In this document: positions 45,420 through 55,200 of the stretch, piece after piece
Numbering within the stretch: the first letter of the stretch is position 1
Layout: the number at the start of each line of letters is the position of its first letter
Notes under the pieces: generated by a model
The model's input: the letters and a program-made list of their open reading frames with translations, nothing else
Database searches by the model: none
Told to the model about the DNA's origin: nothing
Assembly: GCF_007997005.1 (NCBI RefSeq)
Contig: NZ_VOSL01000020.1
Span: 1-64,000 of the forward strand
DNA: 64,000 bases
Source of the DNA: Lujinxingia vulgaris
Lineage (GTDB): Bacteria > Myxococcota_A > Bradymonadia > Bradymonadales > Bradymonadaceae
Reading direction: 5' to 3'
Program-made: the position numbers and the translations under genes

Positions 45420-46892
45420 ATGACCTCCCAGCCGACTTCAACGCCCCACTCCGAGACTTCTCCCACCGATCGCCGCGTGAGCTGGCAGTGGATGGTGGGG
45501 ATCTTTTTACTCGCGCTGGCCGTCTTTGCGGCGTTTAGCGGCGACCGCCTCAAGGGCCCCAGTCCGGACAATCACTTTGTGTATCTGGCGCATACCTACA
45601 ACCAGATGATCGCGGCGACCTTCAGCGAGGAAGCCGCCGCGGCGCGCGAGGGGCTGGTGGCCTTTGAGCTCGATCGCGAGCCCCATCATCGCAATGATTG
45701 GGCGAGTTATCGGGAGATTGAGCTGCGCAGCGGGGAGGTGGTGAAGGGGAACTGGGCGGGGCGAGCGCAGCACGGGGAGTTTAAGCTCTTGAGCGGGGAG
45801 GTGATGGAGATCCCGCGGGCGGAGATGCGGGGGGCGGAGCAGACGCGGCGCTACTTTGTGTCTTTTCCACCGGGGCCGGGCTTTTTGATGATGCCGCTGG
45901 TGGCCATCTGGGGTTGGGAGACCAACGACGTGCTTTTTACGATCGTGTTTGCGGCGCTCAACGTGCTCCTGATGTTCCTGCTCCTGGAGCGGCTCTCGGC
46001 GACAGGGGTCACCGAGCGCAGCCGCAGCGATAACCTCTGGCTCACCGCGCTCTTTGGGTTTGGGACGGTGCACCTGTGGTGCGCGGTGCTGGGGCAGGTG
46101 TGGTTTACGGCGCTGGTGGTGGGGATCACCTTTACTCTGGGCTATATCTATTTTGGGCTGCACGCCCGGCGGCCCTTTCTGGCGGGGGTGTGTCTGGCGC
46201 TGGGCTTTGCGACGCGCACGCCGCTTGTGTTCTCGGCGATCTTCTTCTTTTTGATGGTGGCCTTCCCCGAGGGGAAGCTCGTGGTGCCCTCGCAGTATAA
46301 GGCGCAGCTCAAGAAGCTCGTGCTCTTCTGCATCCCCTGTCTGGCGGTGGGGTTGAGCCTGCTCTTTATGAATTATGTGCGTTTTGAATCCTTTACGGAG
46401 TTCGGGCACCGCTACCTGGCCGAGGGACGCATCGGGCGGATCGTGGAGTACGGGCTCTTTCACTGGCATTTTCTGGGCAAGAACCTCTCGGCGGCCTTTA
46501 CGCTGATGCCGGAGCTGCAGACGAGCTACCCCTATGTGGTGGTGAGCCGGCATGGGATGAGTCTGCTTTTGACGACGCCGGCCTTTGCGTACCTCTTGTG
46601 GCCCAGGGAGCGGCGCGACGCGGGTGAGCGATTCTTGCACCGGGCGCTGTGGGCGACGGTGGCGGCGATCGCGATCCCGGGGTTTTTGTATCAGAACACG
46701 GGGTATGAGCAGTTCGGGTATCGCTTCAGCCTGGATTTCACGGCGTATCTGATCGTGCTGCTGGCGGTGGGGCGGCGGCCGCTGACGCGTCTCTTTAAGG
46801 CGTGTGTGGTGGCGGGCTTTGCGGTCAACGCGTTCGGGGCCATCACCTTCAAGCGGATGGCGGAGTTTTACAGCAATCGTTTTTTCGTTTAG
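45420..46892 (+). CDS. Polytopic membrane protein, possible glycosyltransferase-C-like
   Basis: 490 residues from the ATG at 45420, as the upstream open frame is Pro/Gly-rich shadow across the inverted-repeat element. About ten hydrophobic segments begin at residue ~20. A large first periplasmic loop (~50-155) is typical of GT-C/PMT-like proteins, but the usual DE or DD pair is not obvious. The pattern FGTVHLWCAVLGQVWFTALVVGITF shows a regular membrane-helix series. Substrate unknown. Confidence 0.72.
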   Translation: MTSQPTSTPHSETSPTDRRVSWQWMVGIFLLALAVFAAFSGDRLKGPSPDNHFVYLAHTYNQMIAATFSEEAAAAREGLVAFELDREPHHRNDWASYREIELRSGEVVKGNWAGRAQHGEFKLLSGEVMEIPRAEMRGAEQTRRYFVSFPPGPGFLMMPLVAIWGWETNDVLFTIVFAALNVLLMFLLLERLSATGVTERSRSDNLWLTALFGFGTVHLWCAVLGQVWFTALVVGITFTLGYIYFGLHARRPFLAGVCLALGFATRTPLVFSAIFFFLMVAFPEGKLVVPSQYKAQLKKLVLFCIPCLAVGLSLLFMNYVRFESFTEFGHRYLAEGRIGRIVEYGLFHWHFLGKNLSAAFTLMPELQTSYPYVVVSRHGMSLLLTTPAFAYLLWPRERRDAGERFLHRALWATVAAIAIPGFLYQNTGYEQFGYRFSLDFTAYLIVLLAVGRRPLTRLFKACVVAGFAVNAFGAITFKRMAEFYSNRFFV

Positions 46893-46975
46893 GTCCGGGT
46901 GGTTGCTCGGGGCGGTGTGGTGCCGCTTTCCCTTTTCGATTTAAGCACTTAGCCCATGCGAAGTGAGAGCGTGTG

Positions 46976-47305
46976 ATGTTCAAGTTTCCGATGCCCCCGC
47001 GTCCCAGACCCTTGCCGGAAGGGGAGCGGCCGAAGTTGCAAAAGCTCTTTGGCTCCTATGCCCACGGCACGCTGGCGTTGATGGGGGTGGCCGCCGGGGT
47101 GATCGCGCTGGTGACGCTGGGACTGGAGATCTTTTTTGAGTCGCCGCTGCCCGCGGCGCTGGGGCTTCCGATTCCTTATATGAGCATGCCGCTGGGGCTG
47201 GGCACGGTGGTGCTGGGCGGGCTGATGGCGCGCGCGAGCTGGAAGATGGCGCTGCCTGCGCTCTTGATGGGGGCGGTGTACTGGGCGATGGTGGCGCTGG
47301 CCTGA
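46976..47305 (+). CDS. Small two- or three-helix membrane protein
   Basis: 109 residues from ATG 46976 (GTG at 46973 also possible). A Pro/Arg-rich cytoplasmic N-terminus is followed by about three hydrophobic helices (~32-52, ~60-85, ~88-108). No family recognised. It sits between the large membrane protein and the meta-cleavage operon, with unclear transcription linkage. Confidence 0.6.
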   Translation: MFKFPMPPRPRPLPEGERPKLQKLFGSYAHGTLALMGVAAGVIALVTLGLEIFFESPLPAALGLPIPYMSMPLGLGTVVLGGLMARASWKMALPALLMGAVYWAMVALA

Positions 47306-47387
47306 AGGGAGCGGCAATCGTCGGAACGTTGCCTTCGCGCGATTTTTCCTCTGTCTACAACCTCTCACACACCCTGCTGGAGCCCCT

Positions 47388-48203
47388 ATGACCACCCATG
47401 ATCCGGAGCGCGTGGAGCGTGCCGCGCAGATGCTCTGGGATGCTCAGTTCGGCCAGAGCCCCTGTGCGCCCTTGAGTCAGAGTTTTGAGGGGCTGAGCGT
47501 GCAAGAAGCCTACGCGATTCAGGAGCTTGTGGGGCGCTGGCGAGAGCTTCGCCACGGGCTGGACGGGGCGCGGCCGGCCCGGCTGGTGGGCCATAAGATC
47601 GGGCTGACGAGCGAGGCGATTCAGAGCTGGCTGAAGGTCAATGAGCCCGACTTCGGGCTTTTGTTGAGCGATATGGTGGTGAATGACTCGATGGTGGCCT
47701 CGACCTCGACGCTCTTGCAGCCGCGGGCGGAGGCGGAGGTGGCCTTTGTGCTCAAAGAGGATCTGAGCGGGCCTGGGGTCACCGCCGCCCAGGTGGTGCA
47801 CGCCACCGAGTATGTGATGGCGGCGATTGAGATCATCGACTCGCGCATCGCCGACTGGAAGATCACCTACGAAGATACCATCGCCGACAACGCGTCGAGC
47901 GGGCTTTTTGTGCTGGGGGGCCGGCCGCAGAAGATCGAAGACATCGACCTGCGCCTGTGCGGGATGGCGATGCGCAAGAACGGCCGGGTGGTGTCGACGG
48001 GGGCCGGAGCGGCGTGCCTGGGGCATCCGGTCAACGCGGTGGTGTGGCTGGCCAACAAACTCGGGGAGTTTGGCCAGGGCTTAAAGGCCGGGCAGGTGGT
48101 GTTGAGCGGGGCGCTGGGGCCGGTGTGTGACGTGGCCGCCGGCGACTACGTGGAGGCGGAGATCTCGGGGCTGGGCCGAGTGACGGTGCGATTTGGAGAG
48201 TGA
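47388..48203 (+). CDS. 2-oxopent-4-enoate hydratase-type enzyme
   Basis: 271 residues. The fold family (hydratase/decarboxylase of the FAH superfamily) is shown by [34 protein letters not shown] with metal-binding Glu residues, [28 protein letters not shown] and a C-terminal GxVVLSG turn. It hydrates 2-oxopent-4-enoate to 4-hydroxy-2-oxovalerate (MhpD/DmpE). A second member at 50213 is the decarboxylase; I assign this one as the hydratase by its distance from DmpH-like sequence and from operon logic. The reverse assignment is possible. The ribosome site is GGAG. Confidence 0.85.
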   Translation: MTTHDPERVERAAQMLWDAQFGQSPCAPLSQSFEGLSVQEAYAIQELVGRWRELRHGLDGARPARLVGHKIGLTSEAIQSWLKVNEPDFGLLLSDMVVNDSMVASTSTLLQPRAEAEVAFVLKEDLSGPGVTAAQVVHATEYVMAAIEIIDSRIADWKITYEDTIADNASSGLFVLGGRPQKIEDIDLRLCGMAMRKNGRVVSTGAGAACLGHPVNAVVWLANKLGEFGQGLKAGQVVLSGALGPVCDVAAGDYVEAEISGLGRVTVRFGE

Positions 48204-48207
48204 GCCG

Positions 48208-49119
48208 ATGAGCAAAGTGAAGGTGGCGATTCTGGGTTCGGGCAATATCGGCACGGACCTGATGATGAAGTTGCAGCGCTCCGAGGTGCTGGAGCTGGCG
48301 ATGCTCGTGGGCATCGACGAGGCCTCGGAGGGTTTGAAGCGCGCGCGTGCGCTGGGCGTAGCGACGACGCATCGGGGGATTGAGGGGTTGATGGAGGACG
48401 CGTGCTTCAGCGATGTGCAGCTGGTCTTTGATGCCACCAGCGCCTATGCGCACGCAAAGCACGCCGAGCTCTTGCAGGGCGCCGGTAAGCGGGTGGTGGA
48501 TATGACGCCGGCGGCGCTGGGGCCTTATGTGGTGCCGGTGTGCAACCTCCAGGAACACCGCGAGGCGCCGAACGTGAACATGGTGACCTGCGGGGGCCAG
48601 GCGACGATCCCGGTGGTGTGGGCGGTGAGTCAGGTCGCAAAGGTCGCCTACGCCGAGATTGTGGCGGCGATTGCCAGCCGCTCGGCCGGGCCGGGCACGC
48701 GCGCCAACATCGATGAGTTTACGGTGACCACCTCGCGGGCGATCGAGGAGGTGGGAGGGGCGGCCAGGGGCAAGGCGATCATCATTTTGAACCCGGCCGA
48801 GCCCCCCTTGATCATGCGCGATACCGTCCACGTCTTCTCGGAGCTCGCCGACACCGAGGCCATTCGCAGCTCTGTGGAAAAGGTTGTGGAAAGGGTCGCC
48901 GAGTATGTGCCGGGCTATCGCCTGGTGCGCGCGCCGATCTTTGAGCTCTTCGATGAGGTCAACCCGCTGCGGGTGCCGGGGGAGGCGCCGAAGACCGGCG
49001 TGCGCACCACGGTGCTTCTGGAGGTGGAGGGAGCGGGCGACTTTCTGCCCGCCTACGCCGGGAACCTCGACATCATGACCGCTGCCGCGTTGAAGATGGG
49101 CGAGCTGCTCGTCAGCTAA
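48208..49119 (+). CDS. Acetaldehyde dehydrogenase (acylating)
   Basis: 303 residues from the ATG at 48208, four bases past the previous stop. The N-terminal Rossmann motif [13 protein letters not shown] binds NAD. The catalytic Cys is in [13 protein letters not shown] (~residue 131), the normal DmpF/MhpF/BphJ position. It converts acetaldehyde plus CoA to acetyl-CoA. In the family it forms a channelling complex with the aldolase encoded next. Length matches the family (~300-310). Confidence 0.95.
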   Translation: MSKVKVAILGSGNIGTDLMMKLQRSEVLELAMLVGIDEASEGLKRARALGVATTHRGIEGLMEDACFSDVQLVFDATSAYAHAKHAELLQGAGKRVVDMTPAALGPYVVPVCNLQEHREAPNVNMVTCGGQATIPVVWAVSQVAKVAYAEIVAAIASRSAGPGTRANIDEFTVTTSRAIEEVGGAARGKAIIILNPAEPPLIMRDTVHVFSELADTEAIRSSVEKVVERVAEYVPGYRLVRAPIFELFDEVNPLRVPGEAPKTGVRTTVLLEVEGAGDFLPAYAGNLDIMTAAALKMGELLVS

Positions 49120-49150
49120 ACACCTTCGCGAACAGGCCTGGAGACTCGTT

Positions 49151-50176
49151 ATGACGACTTCGACTTCGTCGAAAAAGATCCTTGTGAACGACTGCACCCT
49201 TCGCGATGGGATGCACGCGCTGGGCCACCAGTACTCGGTGGCGCAGATGGTGGCGATCGCCAGAAAACTCGATGAGGCGAAGGTCGACATCGTGGAGGTG
49301 AGTCACGGCGACGGGTTGCAGGGGAACTCGTTTAACTACGGGTTCTCGGCGCACACAGAACGCGCGTACATCGAGGCGGTGCGCGCGGAGCTCAAGCACG
49401 CGAAGTTGGCAGCGCTTTTGTTGCCGGGGATTGGCACCCGCGCCGACATCGATGAGGCCAAAGCGATGGGGGTGGACACCATCCGCGTGGCGACGCATTG
49501 CACCGAGGCCGATGTGGCGCGCCAGCATATCGAGCACGGGCGCAAGCTGGGGCTCGATACGGTGGGGTTTTTGATGATGGCGCATATGACGCCGACCGCC
49601 GAGTTGGTGCGCCAGGCGAAACAGATGGAGAGCTACGGGGCGCATTGTGTCTATGTGACGGATTCGGCCGGCGCGCTCCTGATGGACGAGACCCGCGAGA
49701 AGGTCGGGGCGTTGCGCGAGGCGCTCGACTGCCAGGTGGGCTTTCATAACCACAACAACCTGGGGCTGGGCGTGGCCAACACCATCGTGGCGATTGAGGC
49801 TGGCGCTGACCGGGTGGATGGCTCGGTGGCGGGCATGGGCGCCGGCGCGGGCAACTGCCCGCTGGAGGTCTTGATCGCGGTGTGCGAGCGCATGGGCATC
49901 GAGACGGGGCTTGAGCTTTATCCGCTGATCGACTGCGCCGACAAGATCGTGCGCCCCTTGCAGCGGCGGCCGGTGCAGACCGACGGCAACGCGCTGATGC
50001 TGGGGTATGCCGGGGTGTATTCGTCCTTTTTGCTGCATACCGAGCGGGCCGCGGAGCGCTTCGGCGTCGACCCGCGCGATATCCTGGTGGAGCTGGGCCG
50101 GCGCGGGATGGTCGGCGGTCAGGAAGATATGATTCTGGACGTGGCGCTTCAGTTGAAGTCACGTTCCTCCGAGTAG
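49151..50176 (+). CDS. 4-hydroxy-2-oxovalerate aldolase
   Basis: 341 residues, DmpG/MhpE length. The N-terminal [15 protein letters not shown] motif carries metal- and substrate-binding residues, and [14 protein letters not shown] carries the metal-binding His pair. It splits 4-hydroxy-2-oxovalerate into pyruvate and acetaldehyde and passes the latter to the dehydrogenase. The ribosome site GGAG lies before the ATG. It is in one operon with the genes on either side. Confidence 0.95.
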   Translation: MTTSTSSKKILVNDCTLRDGMHALGHQYSVAQMVAIARKLDEAKVDIVEVSHGDGLQGNSFNYGFSAHTERAYIEAVRAELKHAKLAALLLPGIGTRADIDEAKAMGVDTIRVATHCTEADVARQHIEHGRKLGLDTVGFLMMAHMTPTAELVRQAKQMESYGAHCVYVTDSAGALLMDETREKVGALREALDCQVGFHNHNNLGLGVANTIVAIEAGADRVDGSVAGMGAGAGNCPLEVLIAVCERMGIETGLELYPLIDCADKIVRPLQRRPVQTDGNALMLGYAGVYSSFLLHTERAAERFGVDPRDILVELGRRGMVGGQEDMILDVALQLKSRSSE

Positions 50177-50212
50177 TCGCATTGCCCTTTTTTCCACGAC
50201 GAGGAAGACGTT

Positions 50213-51001
50213 ATGGCGCTTAGTGAAGAGACGATTCAGAGCCTGGCCGCAAAGGTCGATGAAGCCGCCCGCACCACGACCCCGCTGGTGATGCTGACCG
50301 CGGAGATTCCCGAGCTGACGCTCGACGAAGCGTACACGATCCAGCGCGCCTCGATGGCGCGGCGCTTTGAGCGCGGCGAGTCGCTGGTGGGTATGAAGAT
50401 GGGGCTGACCAGCCGGGCGAAGATGGAGCAGATGGGGGTGCACGAACCCATCTACGGACACCTCACAAGCGCGATGACGCTCGCCGACGGAGCGACGATC
50501 GCGCACGGCGACTACTGCCACCCGCGGGTGGAGCCGGAGATCGCGTTCATTATGGGCGAAGACCTCAGCGGGACGCCGACGCCCCAGGAAGCGCTGCGGG
50601 CGGTGAGTGGGGTGTGCGGCGCGCTGGAGATCATCGATAGCCGTTATAAGGACTTCAAGTTCACGTTGATCGACGTGGTGGCCGACAACGCCTCGTCGAC
50701 GGGCTATGTGCTGGGGACGAAGCTCGCCCACCCGGCGACCCTGGAGCTGGGAAACCTGGGGATGGTGATGAGCGTGAACGGTCAGGTGGTGGAGACGGGC
50801 TCGTCGGCGGCGATTCTGGAGCATCCGGCGCGCTCGCTGGCCGCGCTTGTGAAGATGCTCAACGCGCGTGGCGAGGGGCTGAAGAAGGGGCAGGTGGTGC
50901 TGGCGGGAGGGGCGACCAAAGCGGTGGCGCTCAACCCCGGCGACCAGGTGACCCTGGAGGTTGAGGGGTTGGGGAGGGTGGAGCTGGGTGTGGCGGGGTG
51001 A
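50213..51001 (+). CDS. 4-oxalocrotonate decarboxylase-type enzyme
   Basis: 262 residues, FAH-superfamily, matching DmpH/XylI in start and length. Key parts: VGMKMGLTSRAKMEQMGV, CHPRVEPEIAFIMGEDL with metal ligands, GALEIIDSRYKDFKFTLIDVVADNASS and the final GQVVLAGGATKAV. It decarboxylates 2-oxo-3-hexenedioate to 2-oxopent-4-enoate and in the family forms a complex with the hydratase. Last gene of the operon, with a strong terminator at 51021. Confidence 0.88.
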   Translation: MALSEETIQSLAAKVDEAARTTTPLVMLTAEIPELTLDEAYTIQRASMARRFERGESLVGMKMGLTSRAKMEQMGVHEPIYGHLTSAMTLADGATIAHGDYCHPRVEPEIAFIMGEDLSGTPTPQEALRAVSGVCGALEIIDSRYKDFKFTLIDVVADNASSTGYVLGTKLAHPATLELGNLGMVMSVNGQVVETGSSAAILEHPARSLAALVKMLNARGEGLKKGQVVLAGGATKAVALNPGDQVTLEVEGLGRVELGVAG

Positions 51002-51020
51002 GTTCGCAATAGAAAAGACA

Positions 51021-51057
51021 AGAAGCCCGCAGCTCTTACGCGCTGCGGGCTTTTTTG
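51021..51057 (+). terminator. Terminator of the meta-cleavage operon
   Basis: Nine-base perfect stem GCCCGCAGC/GCTGCGGGC followed by six T. Confidence 0.93.
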
Positions 51058-51088
51058 TGGGGCGGAGATAGGAGGTGAAGGAGGCGTG

Positions 51089-51709
51089 TTATTCGCTCAA
51101 GCAATCGCCGACGTCGCCGCTTCGCACCGAGCCATCGACGCAGGTGACCTGGCGCAGGGTGACGTTGGTGAGGGTGATGCCTTCGGTGCGGGCGCCCTCG
51201 AAGGAGGTGTGGCTGAGGAGGGTGTTGGTGAAGTGGGCCTTTCGAAGATCAGCACCGGAGAAGGCGCTTCCGGCGATGGCGCCCTCGTTGATGCGCATGC
51301 CGCGCAGGTCGTGGTCGGGGAGCGCGAGGGAGGACCAGACCCGGCCCAGGGTGAGGCCGCGGGCTAAGTCGTCAACGTTGATAAAGGCGTCGGGGCCGAT
51401 GAGGGGGGAGGTGGAGCCTTCGGCGATGAGGCCGTTGCGCGCCAGGAAGTGGTTCATGGTCTGAGCGACGGGGGAGACCATGGCCGGGTAGAGGTCGATC
51501 CAGTCGCCGTCTTTGAAGGCGACGAAGGAGGAGGCGGGCAGCGTGGTGATGGCGTCGGGCGCGCGGCCCTCAAGCATGGCGAAGTCGTGGTCGGTGTCGA
51601 GGGGGAGGTCGTCGGGGAGCTCCATCAGGGAGAGCACCGCGTTCATGGTCGGGGTGCTCGGGCAGGTCGACATATGCTGGAAGACGACGAAGGGTTCGCC
51701 GCTGGCCAT
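51089..51709 (-). CDS. Pentapeptide-repeat-like protein
   Basis: 206 residues from the ATG at 51709 (another ATG at 51673). The C-terminal third contains loose pentapeptide repeats (SAFSGADLRKAHFTNTLLS, SFEGARTEG). The first ~130 residues look globular, with an FVAFKDGDWIDLYP segment. No signal peptide is visible, so the 5' end may be lost. The tail LRQVTCVDGSVRSGDVGDCL is about half identical to a non-genic stretch at 59125-59190, suggesting a second, decayed copy of this gene. It converges on the meta-cleavage operon. Confidence 0.6.
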   Translation of the reverse strand: MASGEPFVVFQHMSTCPSTPTMNAVLSLMELPDDLPLDTDHDFAMLEGRAPDAITTLPASSFVAFKDGDWIDLYPAMVSPVAQTMNHFLARNGLIAEGSTSPLIGPDAFINVDDLARGLTLGRVWSSLALPDHDLRGMRINEGAIAGSAFSGADLRKAHFTNTLLSHTSFEGARTEGITLTNVTLRQVTCVDGSVRSGDVGDCLSE

Positions 51710-51887
51710 CAGCGCTCAGCAGGGCGTGTGCTGCCGGTAGCGCCGCATCACAGGGAGCTGGCTCGCCGGTGTTCGCTACGTATCGTGCGCTTCCTGGTTG
51801 TTGCGAAGCGTTGAGTGAGAGGTGGGGGCGTGTTAGGGAAGGCGCATAATCATGTCCATCGTGAACCTCCTCGGGTAGCGCAGTCTT

Positions 51888-52817
51888 ATGAGCACGCATC
51901 TCCTCCATGTTGTCTGGGCGATCGGTGCCTTCATGGCGTTTGGAACGACGGCGGTCAGTGTGATTGTGCGCACCGATCCGGCGCGCCACCGCGACCTGTG
52001 GGCGCGTACGCTCTCGTGGTTTCCGGTGTGCATCTTTTTGATCGGAACACTTTTTCTGGGACGCGCGCTCTTTACCGTAGGCTTTGTCTGGGTGAGCGCC
52101 CATGCGCTATTTGAGCTCTTTCGCGCCTCGCCGCGTCCCTTCTCCCGTCGTGTGACGGCGACGAGCTACGCGTTGATAGGGTTGAGCGCGGCGCTGCTCT
52201 TTGCCGAGCAGTGGTTGGCGGCGATGCTGGTGCTTCCGATCGCCGCGCTCACGCTTCTGCCGCTCTGTCTGGTGTGGAGCGAGGGCGTCGGGGAGTTCGG
52301 CGCCAGGTTTAGGCGACTTCTGCTCTGGGTGATGCTGGGGGCGTGGTCGCTCTTTGCCCTTCCGACGCTGGCCTGGCTCCCGATCGACGTGGGTGCGCAT
52401 GGTTGGCAGGGGCTGGTGCTCTTTCTTGTGGTGACAACCCAGATCAGCGATCTGATGCAGTACGTCGTCGGCAAGATCGCGGGTCGCCGGTCGCTCGCAC
52501 CGCGCATCAGTCCGGGTAAGACCTGGGAGGGGGCGATTGGCGGCAGTGTGATCGCCGTGGCGCTGGGCACCCTGCTCGGCGCGCATATCACCCCCTTTGG
52601 GGCGACGCAGGGGTTCGCACTATCGGTCGCCTTTTGCGTGCTGGGCGTGCTGGGCGACCTTGCGGTCTCGGGCATCAAGCGGAGCCTGGGCATCAAAGAC
52701 CTGGGCGCGCTCTTGCCCGGGTTCGGCGGTCTGCTCGATCGGGTTGATAGCCTGGTGTTCGCCGCGCCTCTTTTTCTTTTCTTTGTGCTCGTGACCCGAC
52801 TTACGCCGGGCGGATAA
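51888..52817 (+). CDS. Phosphatidate cytidylyltransferase (CdsA-like)
   Basis: 309 residues with about eight membrane segments. The CDP-diglyceride synthase signature is near the C-terminus: SGIKRSLGIKDLGALLPGFG followed by GLLDRVDS, and RISPGKTWEGAIGG lies ~40 residues earlier. It makes CDP-diacylglycerol from phosphatidate and CTP at the inner membrane. One His usual in the signature (PGHGG) is Phe here (PGFGG). The desaturase gene starts nine bases downstream, so both act on membrane lipids from one transcript. Confidence 0.85.
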   Translation: MSTHLLHVVWAIGAFMAFGTTAVSVIVRTDPARHRDLWARTLSWFPVCIFLIGTLFLGRALFTVGFVWVSAHALFELFRASPRPFSRRVTATSYALIGLSAALLFAEQWLAAMLVLPIAALTLLPLCLVWSEGVGEFGARFRRLLLWVMLGAWSLFALPTLAWLPIDVGAHGWQGLVLFLVVTTQISDLMQYVVGKIAGRRSLAPRISPGKTWEGAIGGSVIAVALGTLLGAHITPFGATQGFALSVAFCVLGVLGDLAVSGIKRSLGIKDLGALLPGFGGLLDRVDSLVFAAPLFLFFVLVTRLTPGG

Positions 52818-52826
52818 GGTCTTTGT

Positions 52827-53888
52827 ATGACGCAGACGAGCGATACGCCTGAAGCGGTCCGCACCTTTCTCGACGCCGAGCAGAGCCGCGCGGTTCTGCT
52901 GGCCTCGCGGCCCTTTACCGAGGCGCGCGACGCGGTGGCGGCCTGGCAGATCGGCAGCACGCTCGTGCTTTTTTTGCTGATGCTGGGCTTTGCCTCCTGG
53001 ATGGGGCCGACGCCATACCTGCTCTTGCTCGCGCCTTTCGGGGCGGGGTTTTTTATGCGGATCTTTGTGTTTCAGCATGACCTGGGTCATCGAAGTGCGT
53101 TTAGCTCCGCGCGTGTGAACGACGTGTTGGGCACGTTGCTCTCATTGATCACGAGCATTCCTTTTGAGCCGTGGCGAACCGAGCACCACTGGCATCACAA
53201 CCACCAGGGACGACTGAGCAAACGGGGCGTCGACAACATGAATTCGCCGATGACGCTCGATGAGATCCCCGAGCGGCCGGCGGAGGCGCGTTATCGCATC
53301 AAAAAGGTGCGGCCTCTGAATATCTTTTTGCTCGGGGCGCATAGTCTGCTGATCGAGAGGCGTTTTCCGCAGGGGTTTTTCCCTTTTCGCGAGAGTTTTA
53401 AAGATGCTGTGCATAATCGCGAGGCGATGCTGCGCGCGATTGCCTGGACGCTTCCGGCCCACCTGGCCTTGCACGCGCTTGTGGTGCTCACGCTGGGATG
53501 GTGGGTGAGCGTGCTGGTGCTGGTGCCCTCGCTGGTGCTGGGGGCTGGCACCGGTGGGGTGCTCTTCTGGATTCAGCATAACTTTGAGCATACGTACTAT
53601 GCCGAAGACGAAGAGTGGCATAAGGCCAACACCGCGGTGTATGGCTCCAGTTATTTGAAGTTGGGAGGCGTGCTGCGCTGGTTTACAGCGGATATCGGGT
53701 TGCATCATGTGCATCATCTCAACCCGCGCATTCCCAACTACAATCTGGAGCGGGCGCGGCGAGCGATTCCGGAGCTGGCGGCGGTGGAGCCGCTGAGCGA
53801 TGAGGATCTGCGGCGCTCATTTACGCATCTCTTCTGGGACCGCGATGCCCGGCGCATGCGCCCGGCGCAGGGGAAGCTCGATGGCTGA
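52827..53888 (+). CDS. Membrane fatty acid desaturase
   Basis: 353 residues. Three His boxes are in order: HDLGHRSAF (~87), HHWHHNHQG (~115) and HHVHHLNP (~293), the di-iron ligands of acyl-lipid desaturases. About four membrane helices separate them. It inserts double bonds into membrane fatty acids with O2 and reductant. It is flanked by CdsA-like and MFS genes; the MFS start overlaps its end by eight bases. Confidence 0.92.
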   Translation: MTQTSDTPEAVRTFLDAEQSRAVLLASRPFTEARDAVAAWQIGSTLVLFLLMLGFASWMGPTPYLLLLAPFGAGFFMRIFVFQHDLGHRSAFSSARVNDVLGTLLSLITSIPFEPWRTEHHWHHNHQGRLSKRGVDNMNSPMTLDEIPERPAEARYRIKKVRPLNIFLLGAHSLLIERRFPQGFFPFRESFKDAVHNREAMLRAIAWTLPAHLALHALVVLTLGWWVSVLVLVPSLVLGAGTGGVLFWIQHNFEHTYYAEDEEWHKANTAVYGSSYLKLGGVLRWFTADIGLHHVHHLNPRIPNYNLERARRAIPELAAVEPLSDEDLRRSFTHLFWDRDARRMRPAQGKLDG

Positions 53889-55200
53889 TGCGCGCTCCTG
53901 GCAGCGCTTTTTATGGCTCTGGGCTGCGGAGATGCTCTCGATCACGGGCACTGGGCTGACGGCCTTTGCGCTGGGGGCCTGGGTGTACGCCGAGACCGGC
54001 CGCGCCACCGATTTTGCGATGCTCTCGGTGGCGGCGACCTTGCCGGGAATTCTGCTTTTGCCGCTCGGGGGCGTGCTGGCCGACGTGCTGCCGCGAAAGG
54101 CGGTGATGACCTGGTGCAATGGGGTGGCCGGCGTGTGCGCGGCGTGGCTGGCGTGGCTGGTTTATTCAGACTCGCTCACCCTTATCGCCATCTATCTCTT
54201 GTTGGCGATCAGCGCGCTGTGTCGGGCGCTGCAGTGGGTCACCTTTACCGCCACGATGACGCAGATGGTGCCCGCACACCATCTGGGACGCTCCAGCGCG
54301 ATGATCTACGCCGGGGAGGCGGGCCAGCATCTGCTGGCGCCGGCGCTCGCTGCGCTCGCGCTGCCTTTCATCGGGTATGCGGGCGTGATCGGCCTCGACC
54401 TGACGACCTTTCTCTTCGCGGTGATCGTCATCGCGGCGGTGCCGATTCCCGCCACACCTCCCGGGGACTGGCGCCGAGCGGGGGAGGTGCTCTCCTCGTT
54501 GCGCGCGGTCGTGAGCGAGGGCTGGGGCTTTATTCGCGAGCGCCCGGGCCTTCTCTATCTGCAGATCTTCTTCGCGCTGAGCCAGTTTCTGGGCGGGTTT
54601 TTGCCCATTCTCACGCTGCCGGCGCTGGTGGAGCTTACGGGCTCGGAGCAGGTGACGGGGCTGACGATGGCGGCCGCCGGCACGGGGCTTGTGTTGGGCA
54701 TGGTGTGGCTCGTCGCGCGGCCGCGCATGTCGGGGCGCGTGTGGGCGACGGTCTTTTGCGATATGGCGGCCAGCGCCGCGCTTCTTGCGCTGGCGTTTGG
54801 GGCGACGCGTTTTGGCGCGCCGTGGTTTGCGGCGGCGGGCTGCGCGTTTCTCTTCTTTCACGCGTTGGAGAGCGGCATCTCCCAGGATCTCTGGCAGCGT
54901 AAGGTGCCGGGGCGGCTCCAGGGGCGTGTGTTTGCGATTCGACGCACCATCGCCTGGTCGCTCGTCCCGCTCTGCTACGTGCTGGCCGGACCGCTCGTCG
55001 ATGACTGGCTGGCCCCGGCGATGGCCGAAGGCGCGCCCCTCGGCCAGATCTTCGGGCCGCTGCTGGGCTACGAAAGCCTGGGGGCGATGCTGCTCTTGAT
55101 GGGGGCGGCCGCCGCGCTACGCCTTTTCGTGCTGGCACCGGCGGCGTTGTTGACGCGGCCCTTGATGCGCATCGAAGAGGAGTTGGTTGACCACGTTTAA
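53881..55200 (+). CDS. MFS transporter
   Basis: 439 residues from the ATG at 53881, overlapping the desaturase by eight bases. About twelve hydrophobic segments; the loop motif GGVLADVLPRKAVM between the second and third helix matches the MFS A-motif. The C-terminal half resembles MFS drug/efflux-type (MFS_3) members. The substrate is unknown. Its stop overlaps the stop of the convergent transglutaminase gene by three bases. Confidence 0.9.
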   Translation: MADARSWQRFLWLWAAEMLSITGTGLTAFALGAWVYAETGRATDFAMLSVAATLPGILLLPLGGVLADVLPRKAVMTWCNGVAGVCAAWLAWLVYSDSLTLIAIYLLLAISALCRALQWVTFTATMTQMVPAHHLGRSSAMIYAGEAGQHLLAPALAALALPFIGYAGVIGLDLTTFLFAVIVIAAVPIPATPPGDWRRAGEVLSSLRAVVSEGWGFIRERPGLLYLQIFFALSQFLGGFLPILTLPALVELTGSEQVTGLTMAAAGTGLVLGMVWLVARPRMSGRVWATVFCDMAASAALLALAFGATRFGAPWFAAAGCAFLFFHALESGISQDLWQRKVPGRLQGRVFAIRRTIAWSLVPLCYVLAGPLVDDWLAPAMAEGAPLGQIFGPLLGYESLGAMLLLMGAAAALRLFVLAPAALLTRPLMRIEEELVDHV

